A stretch of DNA of 64,000 bases from Spodoptera frugiperda (GCF_023101765.2 NC_064239.1:868001-932000); one strand, 5' to 3'; shown: positions 28,101 through 37,854, numbered from the stretch's first letter. Numbers and translations: made by a program. The notes: a model not told the origin generated them from the letters alone.

Positions 28101-28106
28101 TAACAT
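681..28106 (-). CDS. ABCG1/4-like: ABCG1/ABCG4-type half-transporter, complete gene, 8 coding exons
   Basis: ATP-driven half-transporter of the ABCG family, expected to dimerise in a membrane; vertebrate ABCG1/ABCG4 move sterols and other lipids, but the insect substrate is not known from sequence. Coding exons are 28106-28077, 16515-16331, 6809-6504, 6217-5643, 3759-3562, 3190-2792, 2640-2540 and 1181-681, giving 764 residues. All introns are GT-AG and all phases agree. The order is typical ABCG, with the nucleotide-binding domain first: Walker [10 protein letters not shown] at 157-165, Q-loop Gln near 203, signature LSGGQ at 258-262, Walker B ending in Asp-Glu at 282-283, H-loop His near 315. 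Next comes a linker with nine serines (395-403), then the membrane domain from about residue 488 to the end. Assignment to ABCG1/4 rests on stretches such as [15 protein letters not shown] and YHNPADYVMEVA. All catalytic motifs look intact. The start in exon 1 is less sure; Met at 16485 is the alternative. Confidence 0.9.
1182..2539 (-). other. ABCG intron 7
   Basis: A 1.36-kb intron between exons 7 and 8. It is AT-rich; I recognise no gene or repeat in it. Confidence 0.75.
2540..2640 (-). CDS. ABCG1/4-like: ABCG exon 7, membrane domain
   Basis: A 101-base exon encoding [20 protein letters not shown] and on to DLPFQ. This is the highly conserved ABCG segment between the second and third helices. 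The acceptor is TTGTTACAG before 2640 and the donor is GTAACT after 2540. It ends on a codon boundary, matching exon 8. Confidence 0.94.
2792..3190 (-). CDS. ABCG1/4-like: ABCG exon 6, linker end and first membrane helices
   Basis: The acceptor is TTTTCCAG before 3190 and the donor is GTAAGT after 2792. It encodes residues 432-564 and one base. A polar linker is followed by the amphipathic segment [18 protein letters not shown] typical of ABCG proteins. Two hydrophobic helices follow at about residues 514-532 and 543-563. The split final codon joins to exon 7 as Phe565, giving the family motif ILTFPTE. Confidence 0.94.
3562..3759 (-). CDS. ABCG1/4-like: ABCG exon 5, domain linker with poly-serine
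   Basis: The acceptor is CATTACAG before 3759 and the donor is GTGAGC after 3562. The exon begins with the conserved [17 protein letters not shown]. It then enters a low-complexity linker: nine consecutive serines at residues 395-403 written with mixed TCC, TCA and TCG codons, followed by an Asn/Gln-rich stretch. Phases are 1 in and 1 out. Confidence 0.9.
3760..5642 (-). other. ABCG intron 4
   Basis: A 1.9-kb intron. Apart from the repeat fragment at about 4270-4548 it is AT-rich sequence in which I recognise nothing. Confidence 0.75.
4270..4548 (-). repeat. SINE-like repeat of the 'AGTCAGTAAGAGTCTGACAC' family (degenerate)
   Basis: 4436-4548 reads as the reverse complement of the block at 23878-24035: a segment matching GTCAGACTCTTACTGACTAA, then a C-rich tract and GAGCCGGAGCCCC. 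The sequence just left of it (4270-4435) looks like another old interspersed repeat but has no second copy in the window that I can align. Other copies of the shared block lie at 9515, 30573, 51050, 58935 and 61980. Confidence 0.55.
5643..6217 (-). CDS. ABCG1/4-like: ABCG exon 4, rest of the nucleotide-binding domain
   Basis: The acceptor is GATTCCAG before 6217 and the donor is GTGAGT after 5643. It codes for residues 174-365 plus one base: [18 protein letters not shown], the Q-loop in [14 protein letters not shown], signature [17 protein letters not shown], Walker [17 protein letters not shown], the H-loop in [14 protein letters not shown], and HNPADY at the end of the domain. This is the longest and best-conserved exon. 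No motif residue is missing. Confidence 0.96.
6504..6809 (-). CDS. ABCG1/4-like: ABCG exon 3, start of the nucleotide-binding domain with Walker A
   Basis: The acceptor is TGTTACAG before 6809 and the donor is GTGAGT after 6504. Residues 72-174 include the family opening [12 protein letters not shown], then [19 protein letters not shown] with an intact P-loop lysine and the NILAGYK motif. The last codon is split 2+1 with exon 4. Confidence 0.95.
7648..8485 (-). mobile_element. 5'-truncated CR1-like LINE, 3' end with (TTTGAC)n tail
   Basis: The minus strand at 8476-8174 encodes the C-terminal end of a LINE ORF2, with [20 protein letters not shown] and [17 protein letters not shown]. This resembles the C-terminus of the larger LINE at 54.9 kb (INTRSKNKYIVPTTRLKK, AFYKIKDYLDD). 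A 3' UTR of about 500 bases follows, ending in five TTTGAC-type units at 7676-7648. Such tails are typical of CR1/Zenon-type LINEs of Lepidoptera; that name is my inference. The EN and RT domains are absent, so the copy is dead. Confidence 0.75.
9515..9600 (-). repeat. SINE-like fragment of the GTCAGTAAGAGTCTGAC family
   Basis: The reverse complement matches the 23878-24035 copy through its middle: CACTGACTAAAAACCACCC, then a block reading CTTTTCGAGCTGGAGCCGG. It is truncated on both sides and sits next to the broken reading frame at 9631. Confidence 0.6.
9631..10020 (+). pseudogene. Protein-like reading frame broken by stops, unknown family
   Basis: One frame runs for 130 codons interrupted only by TAA at 9706 and 9805 and ended by TAA at 10018. 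The segments between stops look protein-like, for example [20 protein letters not shown] and [14 protein letters not shown], followed by a stretch reading [20 protein letters not shown]. The longest uninterrupted part (9808-10017) is 70 codons. It lies in ABCG intron 2 on the opposite strand, beside a SINE-like fragment. I do not recognise the family. It could be a decayed gene or transposon fragment; the antisense frame of 9804-10040 is also open, so chance cannot be excluded. Confidence 0.3.
16331..16515 (-). CDS. ABCG1/4-like: ABCG exon 2, N-terminal region
   Basis: Acceptor TTCCAG lies before 16515 and donor GTAAAT after 16331. The exon encodes residues 11-71 and two bases of codon 72. 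The sequence is polar and contains no recognised domain ([19 protein letters not shown] among others), as expected for the variable cytosolic N-terminus of ABCG proteins. GC content is clearly higher than in the flanking introns. An in-frame ATG at 16485 is the fallback start. Confidence 0.82.
19180..19260 (-). repeat. Fragment of the CR1-like LINE 3' UTR
   Basis: The segment with ACGAGCAAGAAACTCCAT repeats the 7790-7815 part of the LINE at 7648-8485, in the same orientation. It has neither tail nor coding part. Confidence 0.5.
20158..20192 (+). repeat. Short fragment of the GTCAGTAAGAGTCTGAC family
   Basis: The core TTTTAGTCAGTAAGAGTCTG followed by ACACTCC matches the centre of the 23878-24035 repeat. 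Too little is left to define the element's ends. Confidence 0.5.
21500..21752 (-). mobile_element. tRNA-headed SINE, degenerate copy
   Basis: The minus strand starts with the tRNA-like head CTGCCTCGTTGGTTG and ends at the GGCGTGACA tail. It is the same family as 47590-47873 and 50300-50563, but the pol III box region is partly deleted (the GGTTCGATTCCC segment is missing). It overlaps a 162-codon open frame on the other strand that I reject as coding. Confidence 0.75.
22051..22335 (+). other. Unassigned 95-codon open frame inside ABCG intron 1
   Basis: An open frame begins right after a potential splice acceptor (CATTAG at 22045-22050) and runs to TGA at 22333-22335. The peptide is hydrophilic ([44 protein letters not shown]) and fits no family I know. 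Another hydrophilic frame with similar composition lies just upstream at about 21757-21890, past the SINE, so the two could be pieces of one decayed gene. In AT-rich DNA open frames of this length also arise by chance. Confidence 0.2.
23098..23284 (-). mobile_element. Helitron-like non-autonomous element
   Basis: On the minus strand the element ends in a GC stem (GCGGGTGGACCCGC), a short spacer and CTAG, followed by T. That is the 3' structure known for Helitrons, which insert at AT. The 5' end reads TACACTAATATTATAAATG, like related copies. It has no coding capacity and is about 187 bp long. Confidence 0.6.
23878..24035 (+). repeat. SINE-like repeat, fullest copy of the GTCAGTAAGAGTCTGAC family
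   Basis: Order of blocks: GACCCGGAGCTGCGGACT, a CTCCAGCTCGAAAAGCAAGA block, GGAACGGGGTGG, TCAGTAAGAGTTTGACTC, then CTCACCCAAGACGGG. Blocks in this order recur at 51050, 58935 and 61980 on the plus strand and at 4436, 9515 and 30573 on the minus strand. No pol III boxes or coding frame are clear, so its class is uncertain. Confidence 0.6.
24383..24665. mobile_element. MITE, 283 bp, probable TTAA target duplication
   Basis: The ends are inverted: left GAGTGCTTTTCCTCCA, right (reverse complement) GGGTGCTTTTCTACCA. The right flank is TTAA and the left flank TTTA, consistent with a TTAA duplication carrying one change. Internal segments also pair, such as CTAAGCTATG with CATAGCTTAG. It has no coding frame. 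TTAA targets are used by piggyBac-type transposases. Confidence 0.65.
25698..25915. repeat. Four imperfect AT-rich tandem repeats (54-65 bp)
   Basis: The core ATAAATTCATTTCACTAAAA followed by TGTTGAATGAAAT starts at 25701, 25764, 25818 and 25883, with increasing divergence. Linkers differ in length, giving periods of 63, 54 and 65 bases. Confidence 0.7.
26229..26350 (+). repeat. Interspersed repeat, 'TTAATCACCACGCTTACTCAA' type
   Basis: It shares GAGATTAATCACCACGCTT-like and GGCGATTTCAAACTTATAA blocks with the copy at 29233-29415. Partial copies lie at 39159 and 59131. It is truncated at the left, and its class is unknown to me. Confidence 0.6.
26804..26973 (-). mobile_element. Helitron-like non-autonomous element, 170 bp, both ends present
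   Basis: On the minus strand it begins TCCTACGGTTACTATAAATG and ends with the stem GCGG/CCGC, a 9-10 base spacer and CTAG followed by T. The 5' TC, the 3' hairpin and CTAG are the classical Helitron terminal signals. There is no Rep/helicase coding, so it must be mobilised in trans. Confidence 0.7.
28077..28106 (-). CDS. ABCG1/4-like: ABCG exon 1 (candidate), 10 codons
   Basis: ATG at 28106-28104 opens [10 protein letters not shown] and stops at a good donor, CAG followed by GTAGGT. The phase is 0, exactly what exon 2 needs, so the join reads through without a stop. This short exon has no homology support that I can check. If it is wrong, translation would start at the in-frame ATG at 16485 in exon 2 and this would be untranslated or absent. 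Confidence 0.55.
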
Positions 28107-28233
28107 CACCGAAACTTTACAACAGAAACAACGTCCAGCACACGCAGGACACAGACACTAATTACTAGAAATGATTACATTCCGATAAATCAAATTAATT
28201 ACCGATACCCGCGAATACCCGCTTGGTAACTAT

Positions 28234-28268
28234 CGGAATCAAAGATAAAACAAATCACGTCAGACTGA
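28234..28268 (-). promoter_or_regulatory. Candidate initiator for the ABCG gene
   Basis: The minus strand reads TCAGTC at 28268-28263, a match to the arthropod initiator consensus with its A at 28266. That A would put a 160-base leader before the ATG of exon 1. A partial downstream-element match (ATTCC, 4 of 5 positions) begins at +28. There is no TATA box at -30. Short motifs like this occur by chance, so this is only a candidate. Confidence 0.25.
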
Positions 28269-29232
28269 GTCTAATCTTGCGAATTCACTGCTGAAAGACA
28301 ACCTTGAATTTGGCGACATTTCATTTGGTAAATCTTAGGACGATGGTCTTTTAAAAGATGCTTTGGAAGATAAAACGAAATTACAGAAATACAAAACGCA
28401 TCAGACTAAGCTACCGCATTAGGAGACAGACAGACAGACGTTTGCTAAGCAAGTAAAGATTTCACTCTAGCAAAGCAACTTAATCTTTTAATCCATGCCA
28501 AATGTAATTTAAAGGGATACTTTGCCAGTATTTAAAGCTCTGCTTATTCAGTAAGTAAACAATGCTTGATTGAGCAAGCATGGTGATTAATGCCTAAACG
28601 ATCTCCGGTGCAAGATGAGGCATTTCATGTGTTGTAAAACAATGCTAGAATGATGAAGATACATAAAGTGGGTACTAGTAAAGTCTAGATGGAATTGAGG
28701 ACAGGTAACACCTGGCGTGGCGACCGCTGCCAAGCATTAATTACTAATATTGCCAATACGAAACACAACCTTGTTGTTTTAACAACAAAGGTTAGAATCT
28801 ATAATGTAATTACTTAACAAGTTAGTCACAGAATTTCCAATTACTTAAACAAAGTCTAAATACCTACTAAATTAGGTCTAGAAACATCTTTGCAAGGATA
28901 TTTTATATAGGTAAAAACATTTATCGGTCATTTTAAACAGAATAGTGGACCAGTAATAGATAATAATGATTTAGGTACAGAAAGTAGATAAAGGCAAAAA
29001 AAATCGAAGGTAAGAAATGTTTGATTGAGGATAAAGTATTTATTGTAATAGGTGATAATGACGATTAAATGTACTGTGTAAGTGGTGAAAGGTATTATAA
29101 AGAAAATCAAAGAATTTCGTACAATATGCGTTTTAAAAATGATGCTATGTGTTTTTGTGTGACATATTCTATTCTAGGACATGGTATGCATTGCAAAGAT
29201 GGTGTATGATCAGGTCTATATGTCCAATAAAA

Positions 29233-29415
29233 CACATCACATCAACAGCCTATAAATGGGCCACAAATGCGAAAAGGCCTTTGGGCTGACCAAAAACATT
29301 TTCGTGAAGGTTTGAGTATTAATCATCACGCTTGATCAATGCAGGTTGGCGATTTCAAACTTATAATTAGAAATTATAAGCCCAGGTTTTCTCACGATGT
29401 TTTCTTTCACTGTTT
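29233..29415 (+). repeat. Interspersed repeat, longest copy of the 'ACATCAACAGCCTATAAATG' family
   Basis: It runs from ACATCAACAGCCTATAAATG through GTTTGAGTATTAATCATCAC and the TTGGCGATTTCAAACTTATA block to CCCAGGTTTTCTCACGATG. Other copies are 26229-26350, 39159-39262 and 59131-59217. It is non-coding. Confidence 0.65.
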
Positions 29416-30572
29416 CTTCCACCTTTTATATAAACAAAAATGTTTCTTTAGTGGTTACAAAATAAATTTGACCCAAACTAACTTATTCTATTTTCTTGGT
29501 ATGGAAAAACAAACTTAATAAAGAAAGTTAATATTTTGGACATAGAAAAACATGATAATCAAATTGTCTCATTGACCGTGTCACTTCAAAAAGATCGATT
29601 TGATAAAGGTCAAGTTACAATATTGATAATACATAATTCTGTTGGTAGATCTAACTGATAAGATGTTATGAATTAATTTACTGATATTGTGAGTCGTATG
29701 TATAACTGGTTTAGCGTATTGGTAATCTTTCAAGGAAATTGGATTAAGTGTTAATTTATTTATTTCAAAAACTCAATAACAGTGATTGGCAGACCTAATG
29801 CCTTAAGGCATTCTCTTAATTTGTTTTTAATACGTTAACCACCGGTTTTCTTTCGACAGTTAATGCTTTAATTTTACTTGTTAAAAGGAGATCTTATCCT
29901 TATCCTAGGTACCTATAACGAACTAGTCTGCCCGAACATCGGTCCAAAATTGTAATACACCTAAGAATTTTTACAGCGGCTTCTATGTACTTACTTAAAA
30001 AATAGGAATTTGACCTGCCTCTGTCCTTAAAGCTGTATCTCTACAAACACAAGGACTGGACTCAATTTCCAATATTTTTATGATCTAAACTTTAGACCAT
30101 AATCATAACTCTAGAGGAATTTATTGTTCAAGTCCTTGGGCAAAAACTTGTCTTATTCTTATTATTCAAGAACAGATTTGCATTGAAACACTGAACTGCA
30201 AAAAAGCCGTCGCCTCTTTTAAAGTAAATCCGATCATTCTGTTAACTTATTTTCCAGAATGCTTCGTAGTAGGAGCGAACATTTCAAGCGCTCTTATCCA
30301 CTCGCTTACTGGAAGCTAACAATTTAATACTTGCATAACAATTCCATTCTCGAGGCGCATGCTCCTTCTTTTATTGAAACTAGAAAATGTTTATATTGGA
30401 AAAGGTATAAATGCTGTGAAAAGGCAAAGAGGATTCATTGTACTTATATTCATTCATTGAGGTTTCATTGAGACTTTTTATATATCTAATTACTGAAGAA
30501 AAAATTGCTTACAGATCACCTCATGGTAATTGATAATTGTAACTTAAATAGACCTATTTTTAAGACAGAAAA

Positions 30573-30668
30573 TCATTCACTGACTTCTCCCACCTTGGGC
30601 GAGGCGATACTAAAAACCTGTTTCTACTTCTGCTTTTCGAGTCGGAGCCGGTATCCCATTAAGCAGTT
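30573..30668 (-). repeat. SINE-like fragment of the GTCAGTAAGAGTCTGAC family
   Basis: Reverse-complement match to 23878-24035: CTCCCACCTTGGGCGAGG, ACTTCTGCTTTTCGAGTCGG and CCGGTATCCCATTAAGCAG correspond to its blocks in order. The central TCAGTAAGAG block is reduced. Confidence 0.55.
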
Positions 30669-31789
30669 CGTACCCTTGTATTGCTATTTTGTCCTCATCG
30701 AAGTAATTCCTTGTATAGTAATATTATATAGTTTATATAAACACAATCACAACCACGATTTCTTTTCTTGCGCAATCCTTGTCTGCAAAGTTCTACAAAG
30801 CATATTAGGTAAGTTCCAAACATAGGAATTGCAAATATAGCCTGAACTACTATATGCTATGTACTAAGAGAATTTCATTACGCAGGTAACACATGGAACA
30901 AGTTGGAAGCCAACCCCTAATGTGTGGGCGTTCCGACTTCATAAAGGCATATTGGAAAATATTTCCATAACGGTGTAAATGTTAAATTTTCTTCCTCCAA
31001 GAAAATCCATTTTGTACCGTTTTCCAAATTCTAAATATGCAGGAAATTTTGAGACAAAAGAAGAACTTGGTAAAAGGTTTAAGCAGATTATACAAGGATT
31101 AAAAAAATGCGAAAGAAAATGAAAGGAAATAATTTTCGTGATAAAGAATTTTAAGATATTTTATTAGAAAAAGGATGGTGTTTACTGTATATAATATCAA
31201 GTCCCATAGCTGTAGGTATCTTAATAAGACTTTACAATTGTACCCATTAAGTATGTTATTTACTCTGAGGCTACAATAGATGTGTTTATTGCATTGAAGA
31301 TCTATTAATGGCTCCCAGATTTCCAAGACCTACATCTGACCTCTACAACAAGACCTTATTAACCTTCAAAACATCAATAGAAAAATCTAAGAAGCCAATT
31401 TAAAATCACCTCACCGTCGATCAGCTCACAAGTTGATCTTATTAACCTCATAAATCAGGATGAGAATGCGTCATTTTTTGAAACCCATCCATGGATCAAC
31501 CTTTTGTGGTGCCTAAAGTGCCTATCAATTTATTTTATGCCATAATGGCCAGTCTTTGAAGGCTGTGTCAATATTTTACGTGTAATATGAACGTGTTCGG
31601 CGACACTGTGTACGAGTATTATCTTACTTCTTGGATGTTTTGGAAAAATATTTTGAGAATGTGTATTATCTTACTATGTGTGTGTATTAGAAAAATAATT
31701 CAAGAAATGACTAAGGTTTCTTCAGTCTGCTTATTTTTTTAGCTCTAGCACTAGTGCACTGGTGACTAAAAGAAGACTATTAAGTAATT

Positions 31790-31985
31790 AGGAATTTAAG
31801 GGTTGTTGGGGTATCGGGGTTTGAGAGCGGGGTAACTGTCTCCAGTAACCTCACTCACACAATTAAACAAAACGCAAACGTTATTTTACGTTGATTTTTT
31901 GTGAGGCCATGGTATCACTCCGGTCGAGCCGGCCTATTCGGACGGAAGCATAGCACTCCCTCACTTGAACTTTTCCTACATTCGC
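31790..31985 (-). repeat. Degenerate copy of the 'GAGAGCCATGCTTNGGCACG' repeat family
   Basis: The reverse complement contains CTCGACCGGAGTGATACCAT, CTCACAAAAAATCAACG and GAGTGAGGTTACTGGAG in the same order as the copies at 48735, 61125 and 63170. Confidence 0.6.
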
Positions 31986-34170
31986 AAAAGATCCAAAATG
32001 TTTAGATTTTTCCTTAGTAGTTTCGGTTTTGTCTTGTCTGTAATTCATTCGGTGAAAATCATGTTTTATTTTTTTGTTCTACACACAAGGGCTATAGCTA
32101 CTGTGACAAGGTATTTTGTCTTTGTATTCAATATGTAAAGATTTCTTCGAATTCTATTTTGATTTCGCCTGTCCTTTATACCAATACAAGTTCACAGAGA
32201 TAAGGTCAAGTTATTTCTTGGTATGTTATTTAAAAATTGAGTAAAACATGTTCTATTATTGTCTTTAAGATAATTTCAAAAGAAAATATAGAACATAGAA
32301 GTTTTTAGTTATAAATAATATCGGGTCATCATGTACCTCGCGGTATTTAAAAACATATACCTCGTTGTTTTTCCTAATTTACATAAAATAAAAATGACAC
32401 AAATGTCACATTCGATAAATGATAAAACGGCTATTTTTAAACTTCTAATTTTAAACACAAAAAGACCACACACATAGTAATGTCAAGTAATACTACGAGT
32501 ATTTTTAGGAAACAAAAAACGATTACGATTCTATAATACCCTGACATTTTTCTCTTTTTTTATTTAATTTATACAATTTTGATTATGTAAATCTTTCATT
32601 CATTCATACTTTAAAAACTGCAACCCTCACACCAAACTGGTTTAAGAATAAACCAGTTGTCGTAAACATTTAGTTTTTCATCAAATTGTAGTTTTAAAAT
32701 AAATATTTAAACGGAAATTACCGACTCTACCAAGGCCCTATCTATGGCTAGGTACATACCATATTTACTAATGTTTGATTGCTTCTTTAGTTTCCATTAT
32801 ATTCATGCATCTAGTCATATAAACACATCAATCTAATAACTCAAACGATATCTAGAAAATTAAAAACATATTAAGTTTTGTTCTTTAAATATTATCAACA
32901 AAATGAAGAGAATAAAAACCGTTAACTAATTATATATACTATCTCGTTTTAATCCTTGACCAAATAACGGAAGATAAAACAGCTCTTAACATTACACATA
33001 TAATTATACATATACAAAACATACACACATATTTGTTTGACACACATAACCTAACGCAACATACAGAAAAGTATATGTTGTATGTTATCTCTACATTTTT
33101 AATTCAACCAGCTGTGAACATTTATACCAATGACGCTAATTTAAATTTTAAATCACTCTTCCTTGTAATAATGATGTCGCGAATAATCTATTACCTGTCG
33201 CTTGTATAACTAAATTATTTGTTCAGATGGACAAAATAGGAAATAATGAATTTGCTTAGAAGAAAATCTTAATACACATAATATATACGTAGAAATTAGC
33301 GTTGCGATTATGATAGTAATGTAAACTTGTTAACACATGAATCGCGTCACCACAATCCATTGTTTTCAAAATATTAATGACTTCACTTTATGAATGTAAA
33401 CAAATTAAGATTAATTTAACCATATTTTTTACTCTTTAAGGAGTCTCTTGCATACATCAGAATTGTGAAACGGTCCAGGATTCATAAAAACTTGAATAAC
33501 AAACTCAAACGAACCCAATAATCCAAAATGGAATTAAATGAAAAATTGAGTAAAAAGGAAATATAGGATTTACGAACTGGAATATTAATTAAATAATACA
33601 TTAAAAAGAACAGAAGCACAGACCAACAAAAACCAAAGCAAACCAATAAAAAAATATTAAAAAATCTCATACCCAGTTACCAAGCATGCTACCAACTAGA
33701 CCAAGTCAACAGTCTACTAGCTTATGACACAGATTTATGAGACAATGTAACTATCTATCTATCTACAAAACCCCTGTTATCTCTACATGTAGGTACCTAT
33801 AGTCACAACAGCTTAGACTTTCAGACTACAAATGACTAACAATCAGGCATCTCTGATTTCATATCAACAGCTGTTCTATGACGTCACAAAAACGGGTTAG
33901 AATTGATTGTAATTACTCTGCGGAGGTCAGATAAGGCTATCTATGTGCGTAAAACATTGCCAGTTAGTTTTAGTACAACACTGTTTGGTAGGAACTTAGA
34001 AAATCGATATGGTACGTCTGGAAAAGAGATGGAACGTGCCAAAATTTGTGTTGACTTTCTAGCGGTAGTTTTAATGTTTTATAGGTTTAGAATCTTCGGC
34101 TCAGCATCTGGAGATATTCAATTTGTATGGAAATGACAATATTGTCAACTAAGAATTCTTTATGGTTTTA

Positions 34171-34335
34171 CTAGCGACCTGCTCCAGGTTCGTATAGGTG
34201 CAATGGTAATATACTATGCATATATTATACATGTAAACGTTCCTCTTGAATCACTCCATCTATTAAAAAAATAGCAACAAAATCTGTTGCGTAGTTTTTA
34301 AAGATTTAAGCGTATAAAGGGACATAGGGACAGAA
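34171..34335 (-). mobile_element. Helitron-like fragment ending in CTAG
   Basis: The minus strand ends with the stem ACCT-GGAGC-AGGT, three bases and CTAG followed by T. The 5' end is not clear. It is a different subfamily from the 23098/26804 copies. Confidence 0.4.
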
Positions 34336-34794
34336 AAAGCGACTTTGTTTTAATATATGTATCATGGACCAAAACTACAACTTTGATACAATAAGATATT
34401 TTCAAATAGTGACAAACACATACAAACAAAGAAACACTATCTACTTACTTAGTATGTTAACACTTACTTATAAAACAAGTTAATCTAATTACAGGCTAAC
34501 AAACTAGAAATTTAGAGATAAGTAAACGAATTATAGTAGTTTTACTTCTGGTACTAACGAACGATAAGATATTAAATGAAAACACAAACGGTGTTAGTGA
34601 ACTTAACTCTGCGGATTACAAAGAGATCCTTATTTGTTGAGAAAAACCGTGTTTTTTTCACAAATCCAGATGAATGCAACAAACAAATGACGCAGAACAA
34701 TGAAACATCTTTGCTGTATGTGAATCATTGAAAGAAAATTTTAATTTCTCTTGAATCATTAGAATAATAAACTTAATGCCGAAAAAATTTTCTC

Positions 34795-34938
34795 CATTCA
34801 AAGCTACACTTTGGAACGAGCACCTAGCTTCATTGACGGATTGACTGACAGACTATTATTTATTTCTTTATTTGTTGACATTTCAAATATTTATGGTTTA
34901 ATTGGAATAAATGATTTGACTTTGACTTTACATTTGAA
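34795..34938 (+). repeat. CR1-like LINE 3' end fragment
   Basis: It contains CACTTTGGAACGAGCACCTA and a poly-pyrimidine segment, ending in ATGATTTGACTTTGACTTTA. It is the reverse complement of the 3' UTR at 7648-7800, here in plus orientation with two tail units. Confidence 0.7.
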
Positions 34939-35655
34939 AATGATATTGCTATAGTTTTAGAAAAATTGTGAAATATATTGAGTTTCATAAAATTTCTTGA
35001 CTTGATTTTTAGTTGACAGACTGTTCTAGAAAACTTTGTAACAAACCTTAGTCATTAATATTTTCGAACTCTTTGTAACTAACAACAAAAGTTATAATGA
35101 ACGAAAAACTTTTAAAGAAGTACAAAACAAAACTGACATTATTGTTGGTCACGTAAACTGTGCTCAAGAACCGAAACTAATAAGTCATAGGTACATTAAA
35201 AACTAAATAATCTACAAAAATCAATCTTAATACGCACAGAATACGATACAATTAAGAATACGATAGAAGAAGTATAAAGAAAAAAAACATAATAAGGTTA
35301 CGAAATGAAATAAGTTCGAATCTTTCCCGTCGAAATAAATACTAACATAAGTAAGAAACTTGGTATTTTAATAGAGGCAGAAAACACACATGATTGTACA
35401 ATGGACTGTATTAATTGGTTGTTGGCACGAGCCCTTTATTTGAAAAGGTCCCAGCCTTGACAAGGCTCTTGTGTAAATGGATGGAATATACGTAATATAC
35501 GTAAGTAAAGTGGGGTTCATACGAGTAGCATTTGATTAAAATGTAAAAATACATCCTCGTTGACATCCAGAAATAGAATATTGATTAGAAACAAAAGAAG
35601 TGCCCTAGATGAAACATCGGTTGATACCTTCATATTATTATGTTTATGTTAAAAA

Positions 35656-35803
35656 CTAGCTGACACAGCAAACTTAGTACCTTCCGCCAAAAAATCTCAC
35701 CTTTTCAACCGTCCCTAAACTAATAAAAAGAATTCAAGACCAAAATTTGCGAAATCGGTCTGGCCCTTTTCGAGTTTTAGCGAAACTAAGAGAAATTATT
35801 TTT
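35656..35803 (-). mobile_element. Helitron-like fragment ending in CTAG
   Basis: The minus strand ends GCTGTGTCAGCTAG followed by T, and continues inward with AAACTCGAAAAGGGCCAGAC. The 3' hairpin is weak. Placing it among the Helitron-like repeats is inference from the terminal CTAG. Confidence 0.35.
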
Positions 35804-37854
35804 TACAATAAGATAATGCTAAACCCCGATCCCACAAAGAAATAAACAACATTTAAGTTAGCAATTCGCGGATAAAAAGTCTAAATTAAGACTTTTTACA
35901 GCTCCATCCAAACTCCATTATGAAGTCATCCTTGACTCTCGCTGGCTTAAGATGAAATTGATGGCACAAGCTCTAAATGCAAATGAAGGAAACTCGAATC
36001 GTATCAGAACTGCTGACTGAACTAGAAAATCAGATTAAAATGCATTCCGTATTGGTAGAGTTAATCTAATACGAGAGAATAAAGATTAATTTTATTATGC
36101 ACAAGAAGCAGAATATAATTCATTTATTTTCAAATGTGTTTCGCCTGACAAAATTTCTAACAACATTAATCTAAGTAGAGAGATAGTTACTGTTGAGCCA
36201 CGCAATGATGGCTTAAATCCAAAGACTTAGAGAGATAATAATTTGAAAATAGGTTAAGCAAAGGCAGGCAGGTGGAGTAACGACCCTAACTAGACTACGT
36301 TGCGATGTTTCAACCACGTTGCTATGCCAACTAAAACCAGTTTATTGCCTGGATAATGAAAGGCTTTGATTTATTATTTCCATCAGGCCTTACGTAAGTA
36401 AACGTTTCATACTTCAGTGTCTTTTTCTTTCGGTTTTGCAGGTAAACCAAGATTGACGATACTATATTGCGAATAATTTAGTCTGTTATGAATACTACAC
36501 CATGACAGGAGGATATTTCGATGTAAACTTTACCTCAAGTAAATCGGAACAAAAGGAAACAACACAATCAATAATGAACCTTTGTGTATAATAGAGAGAG
36601 AGTAGAAATTCACAAAATGACTAGAAACGTACAAGTCGCCATTTTAAATGAGACTCAAGCAAGCATGAAGAAGCCACACGTTTCCAAGACCAAACATAAT
36701 AATACAGTATTATTTCATAATACGTTATTCTTGTCCTCGAATCTTCTTATTACATACACGAGTAAAATTAGCAAAGTCAATGTTTTCTTCACAATTTTCT
36801 TGAGTGCCAAAAAACAAAATGACTGATTAAAAAACGAATCTTAAACAATTTGAATTGGTTGACATGCTGGAGCATTTTCGCTATACAAATATATCTAATT
36901 CGGCACAAATATTGATTCTACAACAGAAGTCATTCAACCGTTTTGTCATACTGTCCCAAATTCAAACAATTACTTTCATTGCACACAATTAGCTCAGACC
37001 TACCGATAGTTTACGTAATAATTCTCATTGTTTCAGCTGTAATAAGGCACTCACGCTAAACCCACTGTAACAACATCGATCGATACTTCTGACGGTTACA
37101 GAACATGCCACATTTCCACGCAAATTTTCATATAAAAATTTTAACCTTCAGCTTTGTACAAGTTCGAATACCTTACATTTTATACCGAATTACGAATTCT
37201 TGCTTACCCATAGCACACACGCGATAGTAACTGCTTGATAAGCAAAGACTTGCTCAGAATTCTAACGATGACTACTTCATTAGCGGCTATAAAACATTGG
37301 ATAATACAAACAACGTAGAAAATAGTATTTTTGTAGAAGACAAACGAATAAACATCGAAGTAGAATTCAATGAATTTGTTTTGGATTTGTAAACCACAAT
37401 TTTATTTTGGGCACAGTAATGAGGTAAAGAGTCGGTATGACATAATTCCAGACTTACTAGTTTACCTTATTCATTTGCTTTAGTCTCGATACCTTTATAG
37501 GTATTTATTTGTGTGGGACCTTGAGCATAAGTTTGTGTAGCTCTGGTTCCATAAACGCTTGCTTCATGATTTCAAGTAGAAGGAACAATTGTGCTAGTTA
37601 CGTCGACCAGACGCGTGACAATCAATTTGTGGGAAATTGACTGGTCTGCTTTGATTATTGGAACGTCTGCGTTCCGACTGATTTAAATGATTGGCTCCAT
37701 TGTAGGTGCAAAGTTCAAATAACGTTTTCGGTGTCATTATGTTTACTTATACCGTGCTTGTCTTTATAAGCAGTTTCTACTGCCTGTGTGTTATTTGCCT
37801 CTGTCTTCATTGATTTATTATGATCTGCTTTATTTGTTTTCTATAAATCTGAAT

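Larger units (their letters stand above)
28270..34170. other. Upstream flank of the ABCG gene
   Basis: AT-rich sequence with repeat fragments at 29233, 30573 and 31790. I see no coding exon with family features. ABCG control elements may lie here but cannot be identified by reading. Confidence 0.5.

Noticed and set aside
28775..28796. Near-palindrome around TTGTTGTTTTAACAACAA
   Set aside because: Short AT-rich palindromes are common here and no element boundary or duplication surrounds it.
33903..34136. 77-codon plus-strand frame
   Set aside because: No recognised domain, starts without context, and the length is expected by chance in a window this size.
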